Positions 44,704-54,484 of a stretch of 64,000 bases of DNA are shown one piece after another. The position numbers and the translations under genes were made by a program. The stretch's first letter is position 1. Every line of letters begins with the position of its first letter. The notes beneath the pieces are model-generated. The model ran no database searches and was not told the DNA's origin. It worked only from the letters and a program-made list of their open reading frames with translations. Origin of the DNA: Diaporthe sp. PMI_573 (Eukaryota > Ascomycota > Sordariomycetes > Diaporthales > Diaporthaceae); contig JAJTUP010000122.1 in the NCBI GenBank assembly GCA_021399435.1, positions 62,001-126,000 of the forward strand, in the 5' to 3' direction.

Positions 44704-47700
44704 TCAGGTGAGGCGTCCTCGGGTCCGTCGCTGTGAGCGCCTTTTTGGCCGCTCAACAGGAGGGGCAGGTGTCGAGGCGACGTAAATGGTATCCAGCACT
44801 ATCTCTTCCTCCTCTGACGGAGAGCTAGATGGAGTCGAGAAGGAATCATCCATATCAATGCACGGCGGGGGCACGGCGGAGGCGCAGACCGACTCGGGGG
44901 CCTCGGCCGGTGATGCGCAGACCGGCTCGGGGGTCCCGACTGGTGATGCGCAGTCTAAGCTGGGAGTCGTGCACACGGTGGAGCCGCCTAAGCTCTGCGG
45001 TGACAGCCCGTACGATGACCTCTGCTCGTCGTCCTCGAAGATGGCGGACGAGAGGCGGGCCCCCAGTATGGCGGGGTCGATAAGGGAGAGGTCAAGCGCA
45101 GGGACGGGTGACAGGGGCGCGGTTCCAGGGGGCGTGGGCCCACAAGCAGCCCCCTCGGCGTCCAGCCGTCGCACCTTGGGAGGCGGAGCCTGCACCTGCG
45201 GTGCCGCGTAGCCAGGGACGTGGGGGCCGTCGTCCTCGGCCTTCCGTTTGGCGCCGGCCCTGAGCTGCGGCGCGCCAGCCGACATCGCCGTGGCCTGGTC
45301 AATGTCGTGAGCTGCAGCCTGCAAATGGACAAGCCAGGCGGCGTGGTCAGTTATGAGAGGAGCCGTGCCGCCCGCCCGCGGGCAGAGCGGACAAGATAGC
45401 CCACCACCCGAGCCGCCGTCGAAGTGTGCCTTGCGGATGTGCAGCCCGATCCCTCGGGCCGTGAAGAGGTGGTCACAGAAAGGACACTGTGCAGTGGGGA
45501 AAAGGCCATGCCTGTCGGTCTGGTGGGCGACCCAGGACCTCAGGTCGAGCTCGCTCTCCCCTGGGCAGACGGCGCACGCAACGGTACCCACGTGGGAGGT
45601 TACCGCGCCTCTATGATGCATATGGAAATGATGCAGGAAGGATTTTGGTTTGAGGTCACACAGGCAGAACGTGCATATGATTTGATTAGCGGCCTGGGCC
45701 CCTCCCGGCGGTGCCTTGGGCTGTTCTGGAGGTGCGGTTGGGCTGAGGCCGGAGGGGAAATTCGGGGCGTGCTCCCTGCCGTGCCTCCGCTCCACGTGGT
45801 TGCTGAACTCCGACGGGCTGTTGGTGGTCTCCCCGCAGAGAGGGCAGGGATACGGGCGGAACAGGGCGGCCTTGTGCTTCATCGCGTGCCTCGTCATCTC
45901 CACGCGCCGGGCGTATTTCTTGCCGCAGATGAGACACATGGACCGCTTCCCAGCGGGGAGCTGCAGGGCGGTGGGCCCGCCCTCGCGAGCGGCCTGGTCC
46001 TCCGGCGACGGGCTCCTGCTCGGCAGGGAGATCGCGCTCAGGCTGCCGGAGAGGTAGTGCATCAGCCAGTTCATGGCTCTGATAGCCCGCATCTCTGCCC
46101 AGGCATCATAGTTCGTCCCCACCGCCCAGGCCTCCATGAGACTGCTGATGTCAAGTGCGTCGTGTACCCGTTTACCCGGGCAGTACTCCGGCTCTGTCTT
46201 GAGCTGCGGCCCCTGCAGACCCGCCTGGCGGGATCGCTGTTTCTCCTCGAAATAGATACCCCGCCGGTGCAGGATTGCGAGCTCTTCTAGACGCTTCCGG
46301 TGGGACCTGAGTTTTTGTGACGCCTTCTGTATCTCCTTCTGTTGTCCTCCCCCGCTCCGAAGCGCCAGTAATGTTTCTCTGAGCTCTGCTGTATCCATTC
46401 GCGCCTCCATCTCGAGCCTCTGCGCTTCGGTCATGTAGCAGGGAGCATCGGGATCGAAGTTGTCCCAGCCGTGGCTGAGGTACTTAAACAGGGCCTCATT
46501 GTCCCCAGCGAGTTCCCCAAAGGCGGCGCCCTGCAAGTCCTGACTTATGCGCTGGGCTTGGTAGCTCTGGACGTCGACTTTGAAGGTATGGCTGAGGAGC
46601 CGGAGTTTCGTGGACATAGGCATCCCGCTGGCTGTATATATGGCGAGTCAGACATCGCGGAGGCAAAGATGGTGGCAGGAGAAAGGGCGATAAAGGCATG
46701 CTTGCTTACCCTCAAAGTTCGCCCCCGCACCGACTCGCAGGAAGTATGGTCGAGGCGGGTTCTGCAAGCCAGATACAATGCAGAGGCGTTTAAAATAGAT
46801 GCGGAAGGCGTCGCACTTCATGTCGCAAATGCGCCGGTCTAAAAACTCCTGCTTCCACCTGAGCGGTGTGGAGGTTTTGTCATCGACCGTGGGCCGATTC
46901 AGCATGTCCTCAACGGAGCTGAAGCCGGCCTCAAAGGCGCCCTCAAGTAGGGCCAGGGCAGCGATAAGATGGGTCAAGTCGAGAAGAAGTGTCGGCATCA
47001 ACGTTACGGGGAACGAGAAGCTGTGACAGCCGCGAGTCAGCTCCGTCGGAGGTGAGGCCCAGCCACGGCGAGCAGGGGACTTACTGGTCATCGTCAGATC
47101 TCACCACCACCCTCCGCCTGAGCTTGTTGAAATAGAGGGTCAGGTCGGCGTGCAGCCGGCGTATGTCCGCCTCGGATTTGTCCATGGTGAGGAAGAGCTT
47201 GAAGTGCCTCCATCTGATTGTTTCCAACATGCCTGGCCGGCAGCCAGAGACATACAGGATGATAATGTAGATGTGCACGGCAACCCGGTTGCGGGGCGAC
47301 ATCGGGATATCATCAGCGCGCTCCCACAAAGTACGGAGGAGGCGCTCGATATCCTCGCACCTGGCACCGACCTTCTCGTACTCGCTGTCCGGCGTGAGGC
47401 CGAAGTCGTCCTTGAGATCCGTTTTGATCCACTGTGCGGGTGTCAGCTGAGCTGTATTGGGGGTCCCGGCGCACACGGGCAGGGACCCAGACAAAGCCCT
47501 ACCTCAGTAACCATCGTGGCTGGGCCGGTGTCCTGGGCACCAGCAGGCCCTTGACGTCGGGCAAGGACGAAAACTCGCCCCGTTGACGCGGCCTTCTTAT
47601 TCAGTTGCATCTGTGCAGCTGCGACAAGGCTCTTCCAGCAGGTGTTCACAGCGCTGACCGTGGTCAGGGTCCGCTCTTCCCGCGTCTCTTCCGGGCCCCA

Positions 47701-48102
47701 GACGGGCCTGGTCTGCTCCGATGTGCGGACGAGGAAGGTGAGGTAGTTCTTGCAGAGGGCCATCGCCTCCCCCTGCTCCTTGAGGTTATCCCCGGCCATC
47801 CACTCCCACACATTGTCTCGGAGGACAGCATCTGGTTTCCGGTGCTCGATAAACCTGTAGGCGGCAGGTCGAAATCAGTTAGCAGTGGATCGTGCCAGGC
47901 TAGGGGGGGGGGGGGGGGAATGTCGAGTGGCGTACTCCTCCCAGTTTAGCATCGCCCTCCTGCGGTCGTCCTCGGTCGTTTCGGCGATGGCATGGGACAG
48001 GACGATCGGCTTCTTCAGGAGGTTATTGAAGTTCTCTGCCGCGCCTTGAGTGTTTTCCGCGGTGAACCGTGATTTTCTGATCCGGTTCTCGTGTTTCCCC
48101 AT
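44704..48102 (-). CDS. DUF3435 tyrosine-recombinase-type protein with C2H2 zinc fingers (Starship-captain-like), 1034 aa
   Basis: Five exons on the minus strand: 48102-47936, 47854-47503, 47431-47085, 47020-46710 and 46631-44704; introns of 81, 71, 64, 78 nt with GTACGC, GTAGGG, GTAAGT and GTAAGC donors, all in frame. The N-terminus (residues 1-290) matches the DUF3435 layout (ENFNNLLKKPIVLSHAIAET, WIKTDLKDDFGLTPDSEYEK, IERLLRTLWERADDI). Tyrosine-recombinase hallmarks appear in order: Arg238 in VSGCRPGMLE, Arg384 in PYFLRVGAGANFE, His407 in RLLSHTFKV and Tyr416 in VQSYQAQRI. A helical stretch follows, then about six C2H2-like fingers (CLICGKKY, CPLCGETT, CTFCLCDL, CAVCPGES, CPFCDHLF, CPLCPRAG) and an acidic repeat tail. 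Such proteins catalyse DNA strand exchange; Starship captains belong to this family. No frameshift or stop is seen. Confidence 0.85.
47903..47918. repeat. 16-bp G homopolymer in intron 1 of the recombinase gene
   Basis: A run of 16 G on the plus strand (C in the transcript) lies inside the 81-nt first intron, between donor and branch region. It is a slippage-prone tract that could vary between strains. Confidence 0.8.
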
Positions 48103-48614
48103 GGCCGCGGGTCTGTAGGAGGGAGGTGCTGCTGCAGGAGAGGTCGAGAGGGGAGGTGGTGCAGGAGGGGAAGCGGAAGGTAGAGGGCGAGAGGGCGAGA
48201 GGGCGCGGGATAAGGCGAGGGCATCAGTCGTGAGGGGGACAGCCTGGAGGAGAACAATGAGGGATGAGGGATGAGGATGAGGACCAAGTCGAGGCCGGAG
48301 CCAAAGGGGCCTGGCACCATCTTATAAGAGGTGCAGTGCAGCGCGCAAGGATGGAGCGCGGCCTGCCAGTCGAGGCCAACATGCAGGGCACCCTGACTGC
48401 CCGCGTGAAGCCAAAGCCAGCACGATGGCAGAGGCCGCGCGACCCGACCGTAAGCACACGCCCCCGCTGGCTGCGGCGCAGCGGTGCCAGAGCTGGGCGT
48501 CGAGGGCCGGCCGTGATGGCGGCCGGTAAAACGGAGCGCAGACGGAGGGCGGCTCGAGGTGCCGGGCGCTGACGCGTGGCACGGGGCGGCGCGCCCGGAA
48601 CGGGAGGGCCTTAG
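48103..48614. other. GC-rich upstream region of the recombinase gene
   Basis: Contains direct GAGGGCGAGAGGG-type repeats near 48180-48215. Long minus frames here (48015-48320, 48322-48915) are composition artefacts or hAT remnants. This is probably promoter and leader, and the putative 5' edge of any element carried by the recombinase. Confidence 0.45.
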
Positions 48615-50373
48615 TCAGCAGATCGGGTGCCGTGATTTTTGGACTCCGCCTCAAGCCAAGACACGTTCCAGCGCGGGTAAAGAATAACGGCAGCCGGGTA
48701 AAGTGGCGATTGGCCAAGTAGACTGTAGTACTCATCAAGCTTTGACCAACAGTTATTGATAGAGATTTATATGCATCGTCGGTGGTCATCATCAAGATTC
48801 TCAGTTTGCAAGAATGCACCAGTATATTTGTCTCGAGTGTGCTCTGACAAGTATTTCTCGCGTCCGCGACCCTGGTCAACTCGTGGAGTACTACATCCTG
48901 AGAAACTATTAGCAAAATAGGGATGAGACAAGCAAATATAAACTAGAAAGCCGTACTCGTGGTTTCCGAGGCTCTAGTATTCCGTAGCTCATCAGCAGTA
49001 CCATCAGGTGGCGAGAATATCAGTTTTTGCTCCTCAAAGAAGTTAAGCAAATATTCCATTCCGACCATCACTTCCCACAAGGCGCCGTAACGGCCTTCTT
49101 TGGCCCAACCCTGGCACCTCATGGTAATCTCGTAGAGTGGTTTTAGTAGACTCTGTATCTCCACCAAGAGAAGCCAGTCCTGCGGTAAAAGATAATCTTG
49201 GAAAGGCACCCGTTGTCGGGGCTCTGCTGCCTTCGTGTCAAGATATGTAATGAAATGGTCAATCTGCTCTCGTTTGCGATTGGCACGCTGGATCATCAGA
49301 AACGTCAAATTCCATCTAGTTTCATTATTCTACATCAATTCGAGATCAATGGCAGCTCGGTCCTCCTCAAAGAGTTAATAATCGTCTTCATCATACTAGC
49401 TGCACGCCAGTAATTTCATCAACTCTCACCGTTGCGGAGAAGCCCTGACAAACCAAACGATGTTATGCAGCTTTCCCACTGCTCCCCGTTTCCGCCAAAG
49501 TCAAAGCTCACGCTCTTCAACTTGGAAAGCCGCCTCGGTGAAAGCTTCTCGCTCAAATGAGTCAGGGTCTTTCCCCCAGAGGAACGCTCGAGCTGCAAGG
49601 TTGACAATATACCCAAAGCGCCATATTCGATGGTTTCTAATATCCTCGTCGGCCATCGCAGGAGAAAGTTAACGATAGAGGCTCGCCAAGCATATGTCAT
49701 TGGACGAGACATTGTCGCAAACACCCGCGCCAATCCGATCCCGTATCCCGTACTCGCCGAAGATGTCATATATTGTCGTTGCTTGGTTATCTCCGGAATA
49801 AGCTCCCCACACACGGCGCAGGGCAAGAAGTCGTGATTAGACTTGATAGGAGGCGTCGAGATAGTGAGCGTGGAGGCCAAGGAAAGCATACCGGTTTGGA
49901 AAAATCCACATATCAAAGCTAAAGCTAATCCTTGTGACTGCCTTCTCCAATTAACTCGATATTGCTCCCTTCTTTACCTCGAATAATTTCCGCATAGTAT
50001 CACGCACCGACTGCCGGCTCCACGGCACCTCTTTTGCCAATGACGCATCATGTAAGTCGAGCATTCGTCACAAGTACGGATTCAACGGCGCCGTAAAAGG
50101 AAGATTGGCAGTAACAATCCAGCCAACCGTCAGCTCCTTCGCTTTATTAACATTGGATCTCGCAGTAGGAAGCTCCAGGCAGCGCCGTTTCAAAGGGGGG
50201 TGAATGTCAGCGCGAGACAAATCTTTGTCTGCATTATCGTCTGCCTCAGTGATCATATGGGACCTATATCCAGTAAGACGCCGAAAGGAATAAATGCCGG
50301 GCTCATACAAATGCCATATACCTTCAGAGATGCTCAATTGGCGACGTGGTGTTTGTCGCGACGAACAACAAGC
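48615..50373 (-). pseudogene. truncated, degenerate hAT transposase (copy 1)
   Basis: Minus-strand translation shows hAT-family segments in order but in shifted frames and with stops: KELTVGWIVTANLPFTAPLN, WIFPNRYAFLGLHAHY, SNDICLASLYR, MTFLMIQRANRKREQIDHFI, SLLKPLYEITMRCQGWAKEG, GALWEVMVGMEYLLNFFEEQ and SKLDEYYSLLGQSPLYPAAV. The match fades near 48615-48640 before the C-terminal dimerisation region, and the 5' side ends at the terminal repeat of hAT copy 2. It is truncated at both ends and non-functional. Confidence 0.75.
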
Positions 50374-50392
50374 CAGTGTGGCTAACAATCAA
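50374..50392 (+). repeat. hAT copy 2 left terminal inverted repeat
   Basis: CAGTGTGGCTAACAATCAA, the exact inverse of 53189-53207. The CAGTG start is typical of hAT ends. Confidence 0.9.
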
Positions 50393-50511
50393 TCGAGTTC
50401 AATTTCGGCCCTCAAACTCGATTAATTGAACCTATCTCAGCTCAATTAAAGCTTGACTTAACTAATCAGCGACCTCAATTAACAACTTGTCAAATACTTG
50501 ATATACTATGC

Positions 50512-52500
50512 CTAATCAGGTAATTTGTATAGACCTCTTAGTGTAAAAATCCCGCGCAAGATCTTTAAAGTAATCCAATTCTTCTGTATCATCTCAGCTT
50601 CAACTGTGTCATCGCCAAGACCGTTACGCTTGTCAGTAATAAGCTCACTACCATTAGAGAATACGCGCTCTGGCTCTACGCTCATCGCTGGCATGCTAAA
50701 GATGTTAAGAGCAAGTTTGCTGAAAATAGGCCATACGTGGCGTCGGTCTACCCACCACGCCAGAGGATTCTTAACGGTCATGTCATCCTTCGACGGCACC
50801 TGCTTTATCCAGATCTCCCACTCAGTCTCTACCTTCCTCCTCTTGCCACGGCATAGTCAATCTATTGTATGGCCCCAAGCATCAAATTCGTCATCAATTG
50901 TCGGCAAGGAAGAAAGAAAGGTCTCGGCTTGGTTAACATGCTTAATGGCCACCGTGACTGCGGCAAAGCAATTGTAATATACAGTAAGCTCCTTCTCTGC
51001 TGTCTTTATCCAATCCTCTCGCTTCCACCACTTCTCCCTAAAGTATTCAAATTAGTAGGCTGGGTAGAGGGCAATGGCCATGCGGTAGATAGGCGACTGG
51101 TCGGTAAGCTCGTAATAGATATTAATCTTTAACCATACAGCAAGCATACCGGCAGAATAGTAGGGAGGAAGGGCATCCTCATTATCTATATCCATGGCGT
51201 CAATCTCTTTTTTGACGCTCTCAAGCTTTGTAAGCAGGAAGTCCATGGCGTAGAGTACTTACTACACCAAGCCTTGGCCACCCTCATTGCCCTTGCTATC
51301 TGCACGGCTTTATAGTCGCTTTGTAAGTCGCTTAAAAGGCTGCAGGAGCTTATAGAAGAGCTCAAGCTTATGCCAATCAGCCTCGGTAAGGAAGTTATTC
51401 TTGTACTTATCGTTTTTATCTGGAGGCTTCTACTGCGCCTAGTAGAGATTAATGGCAGAGCGACACTTAAGAGCACGCTCAATCATATAATATGTCGCAT
51501 TCCATCAAATGCCACCATTATTAAGGAACACGCCGACAAAAAAATTGCCGTTGCTTGTCTTCGTAACGCGCATGCGAGCTCTCAACACCTCGCAACACGC
51601 GTTGTTGCAATTAATGTAGATAACAAGGTTGTACAGCTTGCCAATGACGCCTTTGAGGCTCCAGAAAGCTACACGCTACTCCTCCGAAGCCTCAATAAGA
51701 TTCTTCTCCCATACGCTAATGCCTTTGCCAAATAAGAGAGCCTTAACGACGAGATTAATAATATGGCCGATACAGCAAATACGGTCTGCTTCTAGATCAA
51801 TCAAGAAGAAGGAACGCTATAACGCTTTGAGGCATTTGTCGTTATCACCAGCGTTATCCATAACGAAGAAGCCGAGCTTCTCGCCGATGCTGTATTGTAA
51901 AATTACTGGCTTTACCAAACCTGCGAGATTGTCGCCAGTATGACTGCCATAATGTCGTGGGAAGCCGAGGAGGAGTGTTTGAGAATAACCTTTGCCGTCA
52001 ACAAAGTATGCGCATACAGCGATGTATTCTCTGCGATTGTAAGCTCGCCATCCATCAATTGAGAGGTTGATGTTGCTAAGTGCAGACTGCACCAATTCGA
52101 TGATAAATGGCAAGCGTGCTGCCATTGAATCCTTCACCCACTGCAAGAACATTAAGTAATGCATTGGCAACAGGCATGCAAGCAAAGGCTTGCCGTATAT
52201 AAGTAAATCAGTGGTTGCCTCGTCCGTGACTTCTCGGTAGCTGAGGCGTAGCTTAATGGCCCAGTCAATAAGCTTTTGCTTATATTCATCCTCATTAAAT
52301 GGCATGACGAGCTAGAAGACTTCTGCGGCATTGTTGGCGTCGATATTGTCGTCATCAATGGTTGAATTCAAAGGTCTTTTGATATTATGGAATTCTATAA
52401 GATGCTGAATTGCAACAGTTGTTGATTCTGCAGCAAATAGCTAACTGATATACCGCTTCTTGGTATGACAATTGGCGCAAAAAAAGTACTTGTCATTACT
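50512..52500 (-). pseudogene. hAT copy 2 transposase, broken
   Basis: From 5' to 3' on the minus strand: a BED-like finger (YFFCANCHTKK ... LIEFHN), then QKLIDWAIKLRLSYREVTDE, NINLSIDGWRAYNRREYIAV, a GDNLAGLVK stretch, ESVKKEIDAMDIDNEDALPP, ELTDQSPIYRMAIALYPAY followed by a stop, and the C-terminal dimerisation motif (NPLAWWVDRRHVWPIFSKLA, AMSVEPERVFSNGSELIT). Stops and frame changes separate these blocks, so no full transposase can be made. Confidence 0.8.
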
Positions 52501-53188
52501 ATGCTCTAGCTTGGCTCTATATAAATAGATCCATAAGACCTTTACTTGTCTACCCACGCTCCTCTTGTCCTGTATGCGATATTGTATACCCTTGAGAATC
52601 GTGCCATCATGCCACTAAAGCACGCCCCAATTAATTGGGAACAAGAGAGAGTGTAGAGGGCAGGTAGATTGATGGAGAGATTGCTCTACATCTAACGTTT
52701 GCTTAGTCGACAATAGCAGCTCGTTTGGGTCAGTAGATTGCCTTGAAGAAGACATCGTAGATAAGCTTTGAGTACTTGATGGCCGACTTGGGCCCCAGAA
52801 CGCGTGTAGCGACATAATAACGCGTCGATTCGACGGGTTGTTAATAGACATTTGATAGAGAAAGAGTAGGGTTTTATTTTGCCCGGGGACACACCTCATG
52901 GGGCCATTGCGCTAAGCTGTTTACGTTTCGTACAGTGCGATTTACGTCAATTCTGGTGGGTTTAGAGTTTGCGCAGCTTAGATAATTAGTTCTAAGCGAT
53001 GTAATTGGCTAAATTAGCGATATCAAGGGTATCCTCTCCTAGCCTTCCTAAATAAGTAATTATTGGCATCAAGTACTTGACAACTTGACACTCCTTTAAC
53101 TTGATTGATTGATGACAACCCTTAAACTTGACTTGAGAACTTGACTTGACGAGAAGTCGAACTTGATTGAGAATTGTCAAGTTCGAGC

Positions 53189-53207
53189 TTGATTGTTAGC
53201 CACACTG
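53189..53207 (-). repeat. hAT copy 2 right terminal inverted repeat
   Basis: TTGATTGTTAGCCACACTG, the exact inverse of 50374-50392. It ends 3 bp before the ATG of the phosphatase gene. Confidence 0.9.
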
Positions 53208-53210
53208 AAA

Positions 53211-54111
53211 ATGACTGATAACGTCGACCGAGATATTTGGTCCTTAACGGACTCCATTCTGAACATGTTTCAATCTCAATCATTCCCCATACAACTAGAT
53301 CCTGTTGCGATCCGATCGGTCGTTGAATCAGCTTCGGTGATGCTCAAGGACGAGCCCAATATCAACTCAATGACACTGGCGGATGGGGAAATGCTGGTGC
53401 TCCTCGGGGATTTGCATGGTAGGTCTGGATTGTCCAAAAATTTTGGCGACAGCTCACTCAGCCCTTTGCAGGTCGGATACACAACCTCTTTGCTGTCCTC
53501 CGCGCCGAAGGGCTGCCGTCACTGACAAGAAGATACCTTTTCAATGGCGATTTTGTGGACCGAGGCCCATTTTCCTTAGAGACCATGGTTGTCATTCTCT
53601 GTCTCAAACTCCAATATCCGAGCTTTGTCTTCTTGAACCGTGGCAATCACGAAGCCGAAGATATAACACAGACAGAGGGCTTTCGGCGAGAAGTTCGAAA
53701 GCGACTAGACGTGGAAACCTACAATTCGTTCCTCGAAATGTTCAAAACCATTCCCATAGCATCGATTGTCCAAAGTCAATCTAGCCGGCTGTTCGTCGTG
53801 CATGGCGGTATACCGTTCTTGGTCCAAACCCCCTATCGGTAAATCAAATACAGGAAATACCTAGATTTCGCGAGCCGCTACGCAGCACTACTGATTATTT
53901 AACACAAACTGTTTGGAATGACCCTACCCAAGAGGTGGGCAACTTCGCCAGCCAGAGAGGAGGCTATGGGAGACGGTTCGACCTAAGTGGAACAGAGCAA
54001 TTTCTAAAGGAAAACGACTTTACAGCGGTTATACGGAGCCACGAGGAGATTTCAATCGGATTCAAGAAAAACCATGCAGGCTGCTATACCAGTAAGCATG
54101 CTTTCAAATGA
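53211..54111 (+). CDS. PPP-family serine/threonine phosphatase, C-terminus incomplete, 266 aa
   Basis: Exons 53211-53418, 53472-53838 and 53886-54111; introns of 53 nt (GTAGGT...TTTGCAG) and 47 nt (GTAAAT...ACGCAG). The start is the ATG at 53211 (MTDNVDRDIWSLTDSILNMF). PPP signatures appear in order: GDLHG, GDFVDRG, RGNHE, VVHGG and RSHEE, so the two-metal catalytic centre is largely present. The size and spacing fit PP5/PP1-type catalytic domains, but the usual VFSAPNY-type end is missing: the frame ends with GCYTSKHAFK-stop. A GTAAGC at that point could be a donor, but I found no downstream family match. Because hAT copy 2 ends 3 bp upstream of the ATG, the native promoter appears displaced. 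It may be a decaying duplicate. Confidence 0.7.
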
Positions 54112-54484
54112 AGACGGAACGAGGGGATGGAAATGGAGCTCTGGTGCCAAGGCGCTCGGAGTTCTTGGTTATTTGAGAAAAGAAAGTAAAATTGAAGGGG
54201 CAGTAGGATACAAGGGGATAAGGCCAACACTGGCAAATGCTGAGCAAATCGAACTTATCACACCGTTACTGGAAGCAGCGAAAGACGGCAGGATGAGGAA
54301 GACGAGGAGCACGAAATGCCTCACAAAATCTCTTGCATGAGACAGGTAACGCCCTCGCTAGTAAGGGAATTGAAATTGTTCCCCTTCGGGCTAGATGCTC
54401 TGAAAGTACAATATTAGGGGACTACGAAGGCACGGTGGTGGTCATAGCACACTTGCGTCTATGGTCATTGCCGCGGCTGCGCGC
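54112..54484. other. region between two convergent genes
   Basis: Frames at 54074-54340 and 54333-54539 might hold phosphatase 3' sequence but do not match the family. Otherwise nothing is seen. Confidence 0.35.

Larger units (their letters stand above)
50374..53207 (-). mobile_element. hAT-family DNA transposon (copy 2), 2834 bp, degenerate
   Basis: Perfect 19-bp terminal inverted repeats bound the element. The interior encodes remnants of a BED-finger/hAT transposase on the minus strand. The 8-bp flanks (CAACAAGC left, AAAATGAC right) do not match, so no target duplication is visible. Subterminal TCAAGTTCGA-type words recur near both ends. Confidence 0.85.

Noticed and set aside
48015..48320. 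101-residue minus frame upstream of the recombinase start
   Set aside because: Ser/Pro/Leu-rich translation of a purine/pyrimidine-biased leader; the ATG at 48102 gives the family-like N-terminus in another frame.
49419..49916. 165-residue minus frame inside hAT copy 1
   Set aside because: Out of frame with the recognisable hAT peptides; it is open by chance in degenerate sequence.
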